Made by a program: the position numbers and the translations under genes | Shown: positions 16,609 to 23,279 of the stretch, one piece after another | How the letters are laid out: every line of letters begins with the position of its first letter | How positions within the stretch are numbered: the stretch's first letter is position 1 | Assembly: GCA_016201205.1 (NCBI GenBank) | Contig: JACQDF010000073.1 | Span: forward strand, 1 to 35,618 | Direction: 5' to 3' | Source of the DNA: Acidobacteriota bacterium | GTDB taxonomy: Bacteria > Acidobacteriota > Terriglobia > Bryobacterales > Bryobacteraceae | DNA length: 35,618 nt | Notes under the pieces: generated by a model | The model's database searches: none | Told to the model about the DNA's origin: nothing | The model's input: the letters and a program-made list of their open reading frames with translations, nothing else

Positions 16609-17724
16609 ATGGCATCGGAAGCCGACAAGCCGGGTGCGCCCTCTCCGGCCAGCCAGCCAGAGGCGCAAAATGCCGGGGCGGAAGTGTCTTCCACCAGCCA
16701 CACGCCCACCGTCGATGATTCCTACGGTTCTCACGACGATCCGCACACCAATGAAAGCAGCACGGTTCCGATAGCGCAGGAGCAGCCGGCGGCCCCGCCG
16801 CCTCCTCCTCCTCCTCCGCCTCCGAAAGCCGAAGAAGACCAAGAAGAAGAAGGAATGCTCCGGATGTCCTTCCTCGAGCATCTGGAAGAACTCCGGAAGC
16901 GCATTATCAAAGCCTTGCTGGGTGTCGGCATCGCGTTCCTGCTGAGCCTCACCTTTGCCAACTATTTGTGGATTTTGGTGAGCGAGCCGGCAACCGCCGC
17001 CCTCACCCAGCTTGGCGTCACCCCTCCGAAGCTGGCCCAGATCACACCGATGGAGGTGTTCACTACAGTTTGGGTCAAGCTGCCCATGCTTTCCGCCGTG
17101 TTCGTGGCCTCGCCCTGGGTGCTGTATCAGGTGTGGGCGTTCATTGCGCCCGGCCTCTACCGCCGCGAGCGGCGCTGGGCGGGTCCTTTCGTCCTGGCCT
17201 CGGCGGGGCTGTTCATTCTGGGCGGGCTGTTCGCCTATTATGTCGCCTTCCGGTTCGGCCTGGTCTTCCTGTTGGGGATCGGACGGGATATCAACATACA
17301 GCCGCTGGTTTCCGTCACGGAATATTTCGATCTGTTTGTCAATGTGACCCTGGGAATCGGCCTGGTATTCGAGCTGCCTGTCTTGATTTTCTTTCTGACC
17401 CTGCTGCGAGTGGCCTCTCCGCGATTCCTGATCCGAAATTCACGCTACGCCATTCTCGCCATCGTCGTGCTGGCCGCGGTGATTACTCCCACGCCCGACG
17501 TCTTCAACCTCATGATCTTCGCGGTGCCGATGGTGCTGCTGTATTTCCTGGGGATCTTCGCCAGTTACCTGCTGGTGCTGCACCGCGAACAGCAGAAATT
17601 CCCCTGGGGCCTGGTTCTGCTTATCCTGGCGTGTGTTCTGGCTATTACTGCGGCGAGCATTTGGCTAGCCCTCACGCGATTTGGATACCATTTAGTACCC
17701 CATTGGCCGTTTTTGATTCGTTAG
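16609..17724 (+). CDS. tatC: Sec-independent translocase TatC with Pro-rich N-terminal extension
   Basis: TatC is the multi-spanning receptor for RR signal peptides. The conserved core starts at MSFLEHLEELRKRI (from residue 86) and includes TPMEVFTTVWVKLP, SPWVLYQVWAFIAPGLYRRE and ITPTPDVFNLMIFAVP, with about six membrane helices. In front lies an 85-residue hydrophilic extension with ten consecutive prolines (63-72) and an acidic stretch, absent from typical TatC. The start is uncertain: ATG 16609 follows TAAGGA directly, while ATG 16855 or 16864 would give a standard-length protein after a GAAGAAGGA stretch. The extension keeps a codon-like pattern and resembles the tail of the tatA product in composition, so I favour 16609. 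Confidence 0.9.
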   Translation: MASEADKPGAPSPASQPEAQNAGAEVSSTSHTPTVDDSYGSHDDPHTNESSTVPIAQEQPAAPPPPPPPPPPKAEEDQEEEGMLRMSFLEHLEELRKRIIKALLGVGIAFLLSLTFANYLWILVSEPATAALTQLGVTPPKLAQITPMEVFTTVWVKLPMLSAVFVASPWVLYQVWAFIAPGLYRRERRWAGPFVLASAGLFILGGLFAYYVAFRFGLVFLLGIGRDINIQPLVSVTEYFDLFVNVTLGIGLVFELPVLIFFLTLLRVASPRFLIRNSRYAILAIVVLAAVITPTPDVFNLMIFAVPMVLLYFLGIFASYLLVLHREQQKFPWGLVLLILACVLAITAASIWLALTRFGYHLVPHWPFLIR

Positions 17725-17821
17725 TACCCTTTATTCCAGGAAATTCTAATTGTTCAATAGAGCTTCAGGCACTCTTTCTCCGGAGGGCTGCCCGGCGGCC
17801 TTGCGGTGGGAAGCAAGGCAT

Positions 17822-18046
17822 ATGGATCTGCTCAAGGCCATCAGGGAACTCTACGAGGAAAAAAAGCGGCTCGATGACGCCATCGAACAGCTCGAGGGGT
17901 TGTCGAGGCCCGGCCGCGTGGAAGAGTTGCGCCGGCGCCGCGGTCGCAGGAGCATGGACGCCGAAGAACGCGCCGCCGTCTCGCGCCGCATGCGCGAGTA
18001 TTGGGCGAAGCGGCGCAAGGTAATGAAAGCAGGCCAAGCGGGCTGA
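17822..18046 (+). CDS. Small basic helical hypothetical protein
   Basis: A 74-residue protein. Residues 1-30 form a charged coiled-coil-like helix (LLKAIRELYEEKKRLDDAI), then comes RRRRGRRSMDAEERAAVSRR and a Lys/Arg-rich end (REYWAKRRKVMKAG). The RGR-type basic patch followed by a helix resembles small nucleic-acid-binding proteins; I recall similar small proteins in acidobacteria, but no named domain. GGAAGCAAGG is upstream of the ATG at 17822. Its TGA directly abuts the stop of the convergent methyltransferase gene (TGATCA). Confidence 0.6.
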   Translation: MDLLKAIRELYEEKKRLDDAIEQLEGLSRPGRVEELRRRRGRRSMDAEERAAVSRRMREYWAKRRKVMKAGQAG

Positions 18047-18721
18047 TCAGGGTTTCTTGAAGAACCACAGCCAGAAGTATTGCTCTCCAGCTCCGTGCCG
18101 GTAGCGTGGCTCGAACCCGCAGCGGCCGGCCATCCCGACGGCCTCCTCATCGGAAAACGCGACTCCCAGCCAGGTGTCGCCGGGGCTGGTTTCGAGCGAC
18201 CGATCCCCCTGCACCTGAAACTTGAACAACGCCCCCGGAGCGAGCAGCCGGCTGACCTCATGAACGTAGTTCTCGATCACTTCCCGGCTGGGGATGTGCT
18301 GGAACACGATGCTGGAGAAAGCAAAATCGAACGTGCCGTCTCCGGCGATCGCCGACAGGTCCATGCCGTTGTTCTGAATGAGGCGCACATTGGCATAGGC
18401 CGCCAGCGCCGTCCCCGCCTGGCGGATCATTTCCCTGCTGACGTCAACCGCCCACACTTCGCCAAACAGGTCCGCCAGCGCCCGTGTCACGCGGCCGGCC
18501 CCACAGCCGATTTCCAGCACTTTCATCCGCTTCGGATCTTTGCCCTGGCAGATGTTGATCATGTCCGTCAGAATCTCTTCTTCCACCGTTCGCTGCCCGG
18601 AGCGGAAAAACTCGTCGTCAGTCCATTCTTCGCGCTCGGTATTGACCCAGTGGCGAGCATTTTCCAGCGCGCGCTGATCCCAATCGCGCTGCATCTTCTT
18701 CAATTGCTCTTCTAATGTCAT
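18047..18721 (-). CDS. Class I SAM-dependent methyltransferase
   Basis: A 224-residue methyltransferase of the Methyltransf_11/25 type. Motif I is VLEIGCGAGR (68-77), followed by VWAVDVSREMI (acidic residue at the end of beta2), a NNGMDLS loop and FDFAFSSIVFQHIPS (motif IV region). An N-terminal helical segment (EEQLKKMQRDWDQRA) precedes it. The small-molecule substrate is unknown. It ends back to back with the small basic gene and is divergent from the tRNA-Ala gene. Confidence 0.8.
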   Translation of the reverse strand: MTLEEQLKKMQRDWDQRALENARHWVNTEREEWTDDEFFRSGQRTVEEEILTDMINICQGKDPKRMKVLEIGCGAGRVTRALADLFGEVWAVDVSREMIRQAGTALAAYANVRLIQNNGMDLSAIAGDGTFDFAFSSIVFQHIPSREVIENYVHEVSRLLAPGALFKFQVQGDRSLETSPGDTWLGVAFSDEEAVGMAGRCGFEPRYRHGAGEQYFWLWFFKKP

Positions 18722-18750
18722 GCGAACAGATGGCAGAAGCTCATTGTAGC

Positions 18751-18781
18751 TTGAGCCGGCCGCGTGAGGACGTAGTATACT
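18751..18781 (+). promoter_or_regulatory. Candidate promoter for tRNA-Ala
   Basis: TTGAGC (18751-18756) with either TAGTAT (18773-18778, spacer 16) or TATACT (18776-18781, spacer 19). Both place the start about 10-15 bases before the tRNA. Confidence 0.5.
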
Positions 18782-18800
18782 GGAAGACGACTCGACGCGT

Positions 18801-18876
18801 GGGCGGCTAGCTCAGTTGGGAGAGCACAGCGTTCGCAACGCTGGGGTCGTGGGTTCGAATCCCATGCCGTCCACCA
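18801..18876 (+). tRNA. tRNA-Ala (anticodon CGC)
   Basis: A full 76-base cloverleaf with encoded CCA. The acceptor GGGCGGC pairs with GCCGTCC and includes the G3-U70 wobble that identifies alanine tRNAs. The D arm is GCTC/GAGC, the anticodon arm CAGCG-TTCGCAA-CGCTG reads anticodon CGC (codon GCG), and the T arm is GTGGG-TTCGAAT-CCCAT. The CCA at 18874-18876 is templated. The amine-oxidase pseudogene on the other strand runs into it. Confidence 0.95.
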
Positions 18877-19470
18877 AGCCCTCCTTCACCACCCGATGCG
18901 CCGACTCCAGCGCCCCCTGCATCCAGCCATTCCAGCGTGACGTGTGTTCGCCCGCGAAGTGAATGCGGCCTTCCGGCTGCGCATTGAGCTCGATGTTGCC
19001 GAGCTGGCCTGGTTTGTATTCGATCGCCATTCCCTTTTTCCATGGATCGAGAGCCCAGCTCTTGCTCAGGGCGCCGGGGCTCGGAAGCGAGGTCGGTGTC
19101 GGCAAAGCCTCGGCACGAATGGTTTCCCGTTCACCGCTCCGCTCCACTACAACCCACGCCGCAGAATCATCCTGGCCGATGGCAATGACACGGCGTCCGT
19201 AAGCGATTCGGGCGCCCAGGCGGCGTGCAAAGGCCAGCGGCAGGCGGTGATTTCCTCCCGCAATGCGGAATACTTTCCGCGCGCCAATGATCCCGGAAAG
19301 GAAAGTCCTCAATGCGAGTGGCGCCCGCTTCGGTGAACACCCCGGCGACCCGCGTGGACAGACGCGTCGTAGCCACGCTTACCCAATTCGGAGGCGGCGC
19401 ACAAGCCAGCCAGGCCCGCCCCCGCGGACACCAGAAAGCTGCGGCGCGTCCAGGCGTTTCCAGGAATCAT
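18812..19470 (-). pseudogene. Flavin monoamine oxidase, shattered by internal deletions
   Basis: Three pieces of an FAD-dependent amine oxidase lie in order but in different frames. From ATG 19470, a Tat leader (WTRRSFLVSAGAG) runs into the FAD-binding GAGLAGLCAASELGKRGYD, then loses frame. Next, GVFTEAGATRI is visible in a second frame (about 19300-19350). From about 19312, a third frame gives FRIAGGNHRLPLAFARRLGA and, after another gap, RIHFAGEHTSRWNGWMQGAL. Intact relatives have some 450-500 residues; here about 200 remain, so at least two or three deletions occurred. The last frame continues antisense into the tRNA and stops at 18812; that tail (VDGMGFEPTT...) is not real protein. The start abuts the stop of the upstream propeller gene. 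Confidence 0.75.
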
Positions 19471-19475
19471 ACCGC

Positions 19476-20882
19476 TCAATTCTTGTTGCCGAAGCAATAC
19501 AACCCGCTCGCCGTGCGCACGAAGAGGCTGTTCTCTCCAATCGCCGGCGTGGCGAAAATTTCCTCGCCCAGATCGTTGGCTGCCAGCAACTCCTGCCCGC
19601 CGCCCTTCTTGAGCACCGCCACCACGCCGGAATGCGATGCGATGTAGACCTTGTCATCGGCCGCGACAATCGATGCGAAGTAGCGATCCGACACGCCCCG
19701 CAGCCGCGCCTGCTTGAACACCGCGCCGGTTGCCGGATCCAGCGTCGTCAGCACGCCGCCATCATTGATCATGTACAGCACACCGTGATAGGCAGCCACC
19801 GAGGGCAACTGGGGAATCGACCGCTGGTATTTCCACAGAAAGTTGCTGGCGGTCACGTCGCCGGTTCCGCCCAGCTTGAACGCCAGCAAGGCGTTCTCCG
19901 CCAGCATCATTTGCTGATACTTGCGCCATTCGGAGGAATCCATCCTGCCGTCGGCATTCAGATCGAGAAACTGCCAGTAGGTCCCGGTCCTTTGGTCCGG
20001 AGCTTCGTGTTTCGAGATGAATCCGTCTCTGTCTGCGTCGTGTTTCGCCAGCGTTTCCTCGAAGGGGGCCACCGGGTGGATCCTGCCCGCCTCATTCTCC
20101 GGTGAGTTATAACCGTTGATCAGCACGCGGCCGCCGTCCAGAACCGGCTGCGACTTCATCTCGGCGGGCAGCCCCGTGACATACCAGATCGCTTCGCCCG
20201 TCCGGGCGTTGTATGCATCCATCCGCAGGCTCGAGGGCGCAATGATCTGCGCCGGCCCGCCCGCCGGCCGGTAAACAACGGGGACGGAAGATCCGCTGAC
20301 CGCATCCGGGCGCATCGACTTCCAGCGCAGCCTTCCGTCGTTCTTGCCAAAGGCCGCGATGTAAGAATCGTGGCTCTGATCCGCCACCAGCACCACTTTG
20401 TCGTCCACCTCCATCGGGGATACGCCCATGCCGTAGACGTTGTGAAACGGGCCCAGCGGCGTTCGCCAAAGCTCCCGGCCGTCCCAGCCGTAGCCGATCA
20501 GGCCGTAGTCGCCAAAGAACACATACACGTTCTTGCCGTCCGCCGCCGGTGTTGACGACGCCGGATTGTTGAACGGATGGAGGGATTCTTTCCGCGCTCG
20601 AGGCGCTTCCCTCCGCCACAGGATCTTTCCCGTCGCCCGTTCCAGTGAGATCGTGTAGAGTTTCTCGCCGTCCACCGCCGTTACAAAAATGCGATCCTTG
20701 CTCAACACCGGCGAGGAGTGCCCCGGCCGCAGTTCCGTCTTCCAGACGAGGTTTTTCAGCGGCCCGAATTCCACTGGCAGCCCAACGGCTTGTGCGACTC
20801 CCGATCCGTTCGGCCCGCGAAACCGGTCCCAGTCAGCGGCCACGGCCACAACCGCCAGCAGCAGTGTCCAAAGCACGCACAT
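19476..20882 (-). CDS. Exported PQQ-like beta-propeller protein with EF-hands
   Basis: A 468-residue secreted propeller. After a signal peptide (MCVLWTLLLAVVAVAA) it shows DWDRFRGPNGSGVA and repeated blades of the type LYTISLERATGKILWR, IGYGWDGRELWRTPLG and LTTLDPATGAVFKQARLRG, the PQQ/BamB-like pattern. A pair of EF-hand calcium loops is inserted: DADRDGFISKHE (282-293) and DLNADGRMDSSE (307-318). No catalytic quinoprotein residues are evident, so it is more likely a binding or scaffold protein than a dehydrogenase. Its first 48 codons and upstream region are duplicated at 23162-23276, next to the phosphofructokinase gene, where they flank a restriction-modification cassette. Confidence 0.85.
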   Translation of the reverse strand: MCVLWTLLLAVVAVAADWDRFRGPNGSGVAQAVGLPVEFGPLKNLVWKTELRPGHSSPVLSKDRIFVTAVDGEKLYTISLERATGKILWRREAPRARKESLHPFNNPASSTPAADGKNVYVFFGDYGLIGYGWDGRELWRTPLGPFHNVYGMGVSPMEVDDKVVLVADQSHDSYIAAFGKNDGRLRWKSMRPDAVSGSSVPVVYRPAGGPAQIIAPSSLRMDAYNARTGEAIWYVTGLPAEMKSQPVLDGGRVLINGYNSPENEAGRIHPVAPFEETLAKHDADRDGFISKHEAPDQRTGTYWQFLDLNADGRMDSSEWRKYQQMMLAENALLAFKLGGTGDVTASNFLWKYQRSIPQLPSVAAYHGVLYMINDGGVLTTLDPATGAVFKQARLRGVSDRYFASIVAADDKVYIASHSGVVAVLKKGGGQELLAANDLGEEIFATPAIGENSLFVRTASGLYCFGNKN

Positions 20883-20929
20883 GTCGGCCTATTGTCGCAT
20901 CTTGCATCACACCCGCTGAGGTATCCTGA
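20738..20929. repeat. Long direct repeat, copy 1 (full length)
   Basis: 192 bp covering the first 145 bases of the PQQ-like gene and 47 bp of its upstream region. The same sequence, minus an internal 77 bp, recurs at 23162-23276. Outside the repeat the two sites differ at once (tcctga|ccttcg here, tcctga|aaattg there). This copy is attached to the intact PQQ-like gene and is probably the original left half of the old PQQ-pfk junction. Confidence 0.92.
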
Positions 20930-23161
20930 CCTTCGATTGTCAGCGCCCTCGAAGACGCTCAGGTGAATAACGGGACCTGCTGTTCGATGCGGACATGGGT
21001 CTCGATGGCATCGAGCACAAGCCGTGCGGGTATTTGGGCGAGTTCGTTCGGTTCCACCTTGTGCAAGCCGCCGCCGTACACTCGGCCTTCCGAGAGGAAC
21101 TGGGCCGGCGTGATACGCTGTAGCGCCTCGAACACACGCACTTCAAGCTCGGGGTGTTTCTTGAGCGCGGCGCGCAATCGGCCTTTCGGGTAGAGCATCA
21201 GATAGACGTTGTGGGCGGTCGCCTGGGAGCGGTTCCAGATAAACCGGAAGGGGTGCTTGCCATTGCGCGAGCGGCCCATATAGGTGCAAAGGAAAGGGGC
21301 CGCGGGACGTTGTTCCTGCGAGTACCACGGGGCGCGGCGGCTGGCGAGATAAGAGGCGTGGATGTTCCGCGAGCGGCCTTGCTGCAGGTACTCATAGAAG
21401 CGCGGCCATGTGGTCTTGATTTGTTCTTCCGGTTCGTTGCAGTCGACCAGGTAAAGCTGCGGTGAGACGTTGGGGGAGCCGCTTGGCAGTGCCTCGACAA
21501 TGTCCTCCGTCAAGTATTTCGGGCCGGGAAGTATTGGCTTCACGAATGCGCGCGGAATCTGCCACTTCTTGGTGTCCGGTTCGGTCAGGATAAAGAAGCT
21601 GTTTGCTCCCGTAGCAAGCCCGCGTTTGATGGCGAAGACGTCTCCAAGGATAAGCTCGCCGGTGTTTTCTACCGTGGTGCGCGCCGGAAAATGTGTCCAC
21701 TTCCGTGAATCACGGAGCACGTCAAGTGGCACGAGCGCTTCGGTGTGAGGGTCCTCTATCGAACCTGCAAATGAGAAGCGCGCTCGGTGACCTGGCGGCG
21801 GCGCCGACTTTCGAAACACGACGATCGCGGACGATACTAGCGCATCGGTGAATTGCACGTCTTCCGGGCAGAAACGATGAATATGCTGGAGCGTGACACG
21901 TTCCGTAAGGTACCGGCGGATCGTGGCGCCATAATTCACGTCCATGAATTCAGAAGGAATCAGCCAGACGGCCAGGCCGCCGTCCTCCATCCAGTCGTGG
22001 CACAGGAGCAGGAAATAGCAGTACAGTCCGGCAAGGCCGCTGATGTCGAGGTACAGCGATAGTGCAAGCTGCGCCTTGAGGCGGTCCTTTTCCGAAGCGG
22101 CCAGGTGATGGTGCCGGACGTAAGGCGGGTTCGTGAGCACGAGATTGAAGCGCTGCTCAGGCGGGCGCTGCCTCGTGAAATCCCCCTGCACGACCTTGAG
22201 GCCTCGTCCGGCCCAGAGAGTCTTCGTAGTTTCGGCAAAGAGGGGGTCAAGCTCGATGCCGGCGGCGCCCTTGATCTTCTCCGGCGGGAATACCTGGGCG
22301 AGTGCAGAATAGAAAGCTCCCGTCCCGATGGCGGGGTCCAGAAAGCGAACCGGCGCTCGACACATCAGCTTCCGGGCGTAGCGGGCGATGCTCAGGGCGA
22401 GTTCGGGAGGGGTAGCGAACTGTCCCCATCTGTTGCGCTCCGCCGCGGTCCTAAGGCTATCAAGGCGTGTCTGCTGTTGGAGGCGACGCTGCTCGATCTC
22501 TTGTAGTTCGATGGGTCCCATACGTCGTTTCAGATTCCGAGGCGGTCCATGTCCCCTATTCGATGCTCGGTGGCCTCCTCCTTGCGGCGCTTGTTGACGT
22601 TGGTGAAGTCACCGGCAGACTTCGCTTCAATAAGCAGCGGCAAGTGTGGCAACTTCGCTTTTCGAGGTTGAATTACCGCGTCGATAGGAATCTTAACAGT
22701 CTTCGCGTCTGCCCGCGAAGGTTTCACGAGGACATTGAGCCGAAAGCGGAAGGTGCCGGGTTCCATCTGGATGAGCGGCATTCCGGCAGGGTGCGCCTTC
22801 AGTTTATAGCCGCGCTTGGTGAGGTATTTCTCGATCAATGCAAGCTGACGCTTCTCCTGAGCGTTCCGCATGATTGGCTCAGCCACGGCTCCGCATAGCC
22901 TGTCGGCAACAATAGTGGATGAGCGGTAGCGTTCTTCCTCGGTGGGGCGGCGTTTCTCTTCGAGCCAGGGAAAGATGTCAACGTCGAGCATCCGCGAGAG
23001 AGTGCCTGCAATCCTTCCCAGGTGTTCTTCGAGGAGCTTGGGCGACGGTAGCGGCGGCACCTTTCCTTGTTCGAGGGCGCCGACGAAATTCTTGCTCGAG
23101 TCAGCGAGACCGATGAGACGGTCTGAGAATTCATCTCTCAGGATTCTCGGCGGCAGATCCA
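20930..23161. mobile_element. Restriction-modification cassette inserted between long direct repeats
   Basis: A 2232-bp insert between two copies of one host sequence. It holds an intact adenine-type DNA methyltransferase gene and the remains of a XamI-like restriction endonuclease gene, both on the minus strand, and nothing recognisable as transposase, integrase or inverted repeats. Removing the insert and one repeat copy would restore a simple divergent PQQ-like/pfk pair. This is the layout called insertion with long target duplication, known for restriction-modification genes in other bacteria. The mechanism is inferred, not seen. Confidence 0.75.
20959..22521 (-). CDS. N6-adenine DNA methyltransferase (Eco57I/XamI-associated type)
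   Basis: A 520-residue DNA methyltransferase. Motif X is RWGQFATPPELA (31-42), motif I LDPAIGTGAF (61-70), the acidic residue of motif II is in AGIELDP, and motif IV is NPPY (131-134), the adenine-N6 signature. A long C-terminal target-recognition part follows (ILGDVFAIKRGLATGANSFF and onward). The order X-I-IV-recognition domain fits gamma-class enzymes. It should protect the site cut by the neighbouring endonuclease; the actual sequence cannot be read from the protein. It appears intact, and its start is 8 bp after the endonuclease stop. With that partner broken it may act as an orphan methylase. Confidence 0.9.
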   Translation of the reverse strand: MGPIELQEIEQRRLQQQTRLDSLRTAAERNRWGQFATPPELALSIARYARKLMCRAPVRFLDPAIGTGAFYSALAQVFPPEKIKGAAGIELDPLFAETTKTLWAGRGLKVVQGDFTRQRPPEQRFNLVLTNPPYVRHHHLAASEKDRLKAQLALSLYLDISGLAGLYCYFLLLCHDWMEDGGLAVWLIPSEFMDVNYGATIRRYLTERVTLQHIHRFCPEDVQFTDALVSSAIVVFRKSAPPPGHRARFSFAGSIEDPHTEALVPLDVLRDSRKWTHFPARTTVENTGELILGDVFAIKRGLATGANSFFILTEPDTKKWQIPRAFVKPILPGPKYLTEDIVEALPSGSPNVSPQLYLVDCNEPEEQIKTTWPRFYEYLQQGRSRNIHASYLASRRAPWYSQEQRPAAPFLCTYMGRSRNGKHPFRFIWNRSQATAHNVYLMLYPKGRLRAALKKHPELEVRVFEALQRITPAQFLSEGRVYGGGLHKVEPNELAQIPARLVLDAIETHVRIEQQVPLFT

Positions 23162-23162
23162 T
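22530..23162 (-). pseudogene. XamI-family restriction endonuclease remnant
   Basis: 210 codons remain of a type II endonuclease. DIFPWLEEKRRPTEEERYRS, AEPIMRNAQEKRQLALIEKY and IPIDAVIQP...LPLLIEAKSAGDFTNVNKRR match the XamI restriction enzyme family, including a PD-(D/E)xK-like D161...E179-x-K181. The N-terminal third is missing: the frame meets the long direct repeat at 23162 and the only nearby ATG spans that junction. Near the C-terminus the sequence passes from KRRKEEAT straight to EHRIGDMDRLGI; relatives, as I remember them, have roughly 40-50 residues between these, so an in-frame internal deletion is likely. Probably inactive as a nuclease. It is upstream of and close to the methylase gene. 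Confidence 0.7.
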
Positions 23163-23229
23163 CTTCCAGACGAGGTTTTTCAGCGGCCACGGCCACAACC
23201 GCCAGCAGCAGTGTCCAAAGCACGCACAT
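23131..23229 (-). pseudogene. Duplicated 5' fragment of the PQQ-like propeller gene
   Basis: The second copy of the direct repeat restores the ATG and signal peptide of the PQQ-like gene (MCVLWTLLLAVVAVAA). After the 77-bp deletion it shifts frame and ends 16 codons later, inside the endonuclease remnant. The predicted 32-residue chimera is a by-product of the duplication, but translation from it would run past the ATG of the endonuclease remnant and could influence it. Confidence 0.7.
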
Positions 23230-23276
23230 GTCGGCCTATTGTCGCATCTTGCATCACACCCGCTGAGGTATCCTGA
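23162..23276. repeat. Long direct repeat, copy 2 (77 bp deleted)
   Basis: 115 bp identical to 20738-20929 except for one internal deletion. The lost 77 bp lie between two 9-bp copies of TCAGCGGCC (20756-20764 and 20833-20841 in copy 1), one of which remains here at 23180-23188. That points to slipped-strand or microhomology deletion after the duplication. This copy directly precedes the TTG start of the phosphofructokinase gene. Confidence 0.92.
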
Positions 23277-23279
23277 AAA

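Noticed and set aside
18812..18876. Coding continuation of the amine oxidase (VDGMGFEPTT...) through the tRNA
   Set aside because: This peptide is simply the translated antisense of a tRNA, a well-known annotation artefact.
20930..23161. Reading the cassette as a conventional transposon
   Set aside because: There is no transposase or integrase gene and no inverted repeat at its ends, and the flanking duplication is far longer than transposon target duplications.
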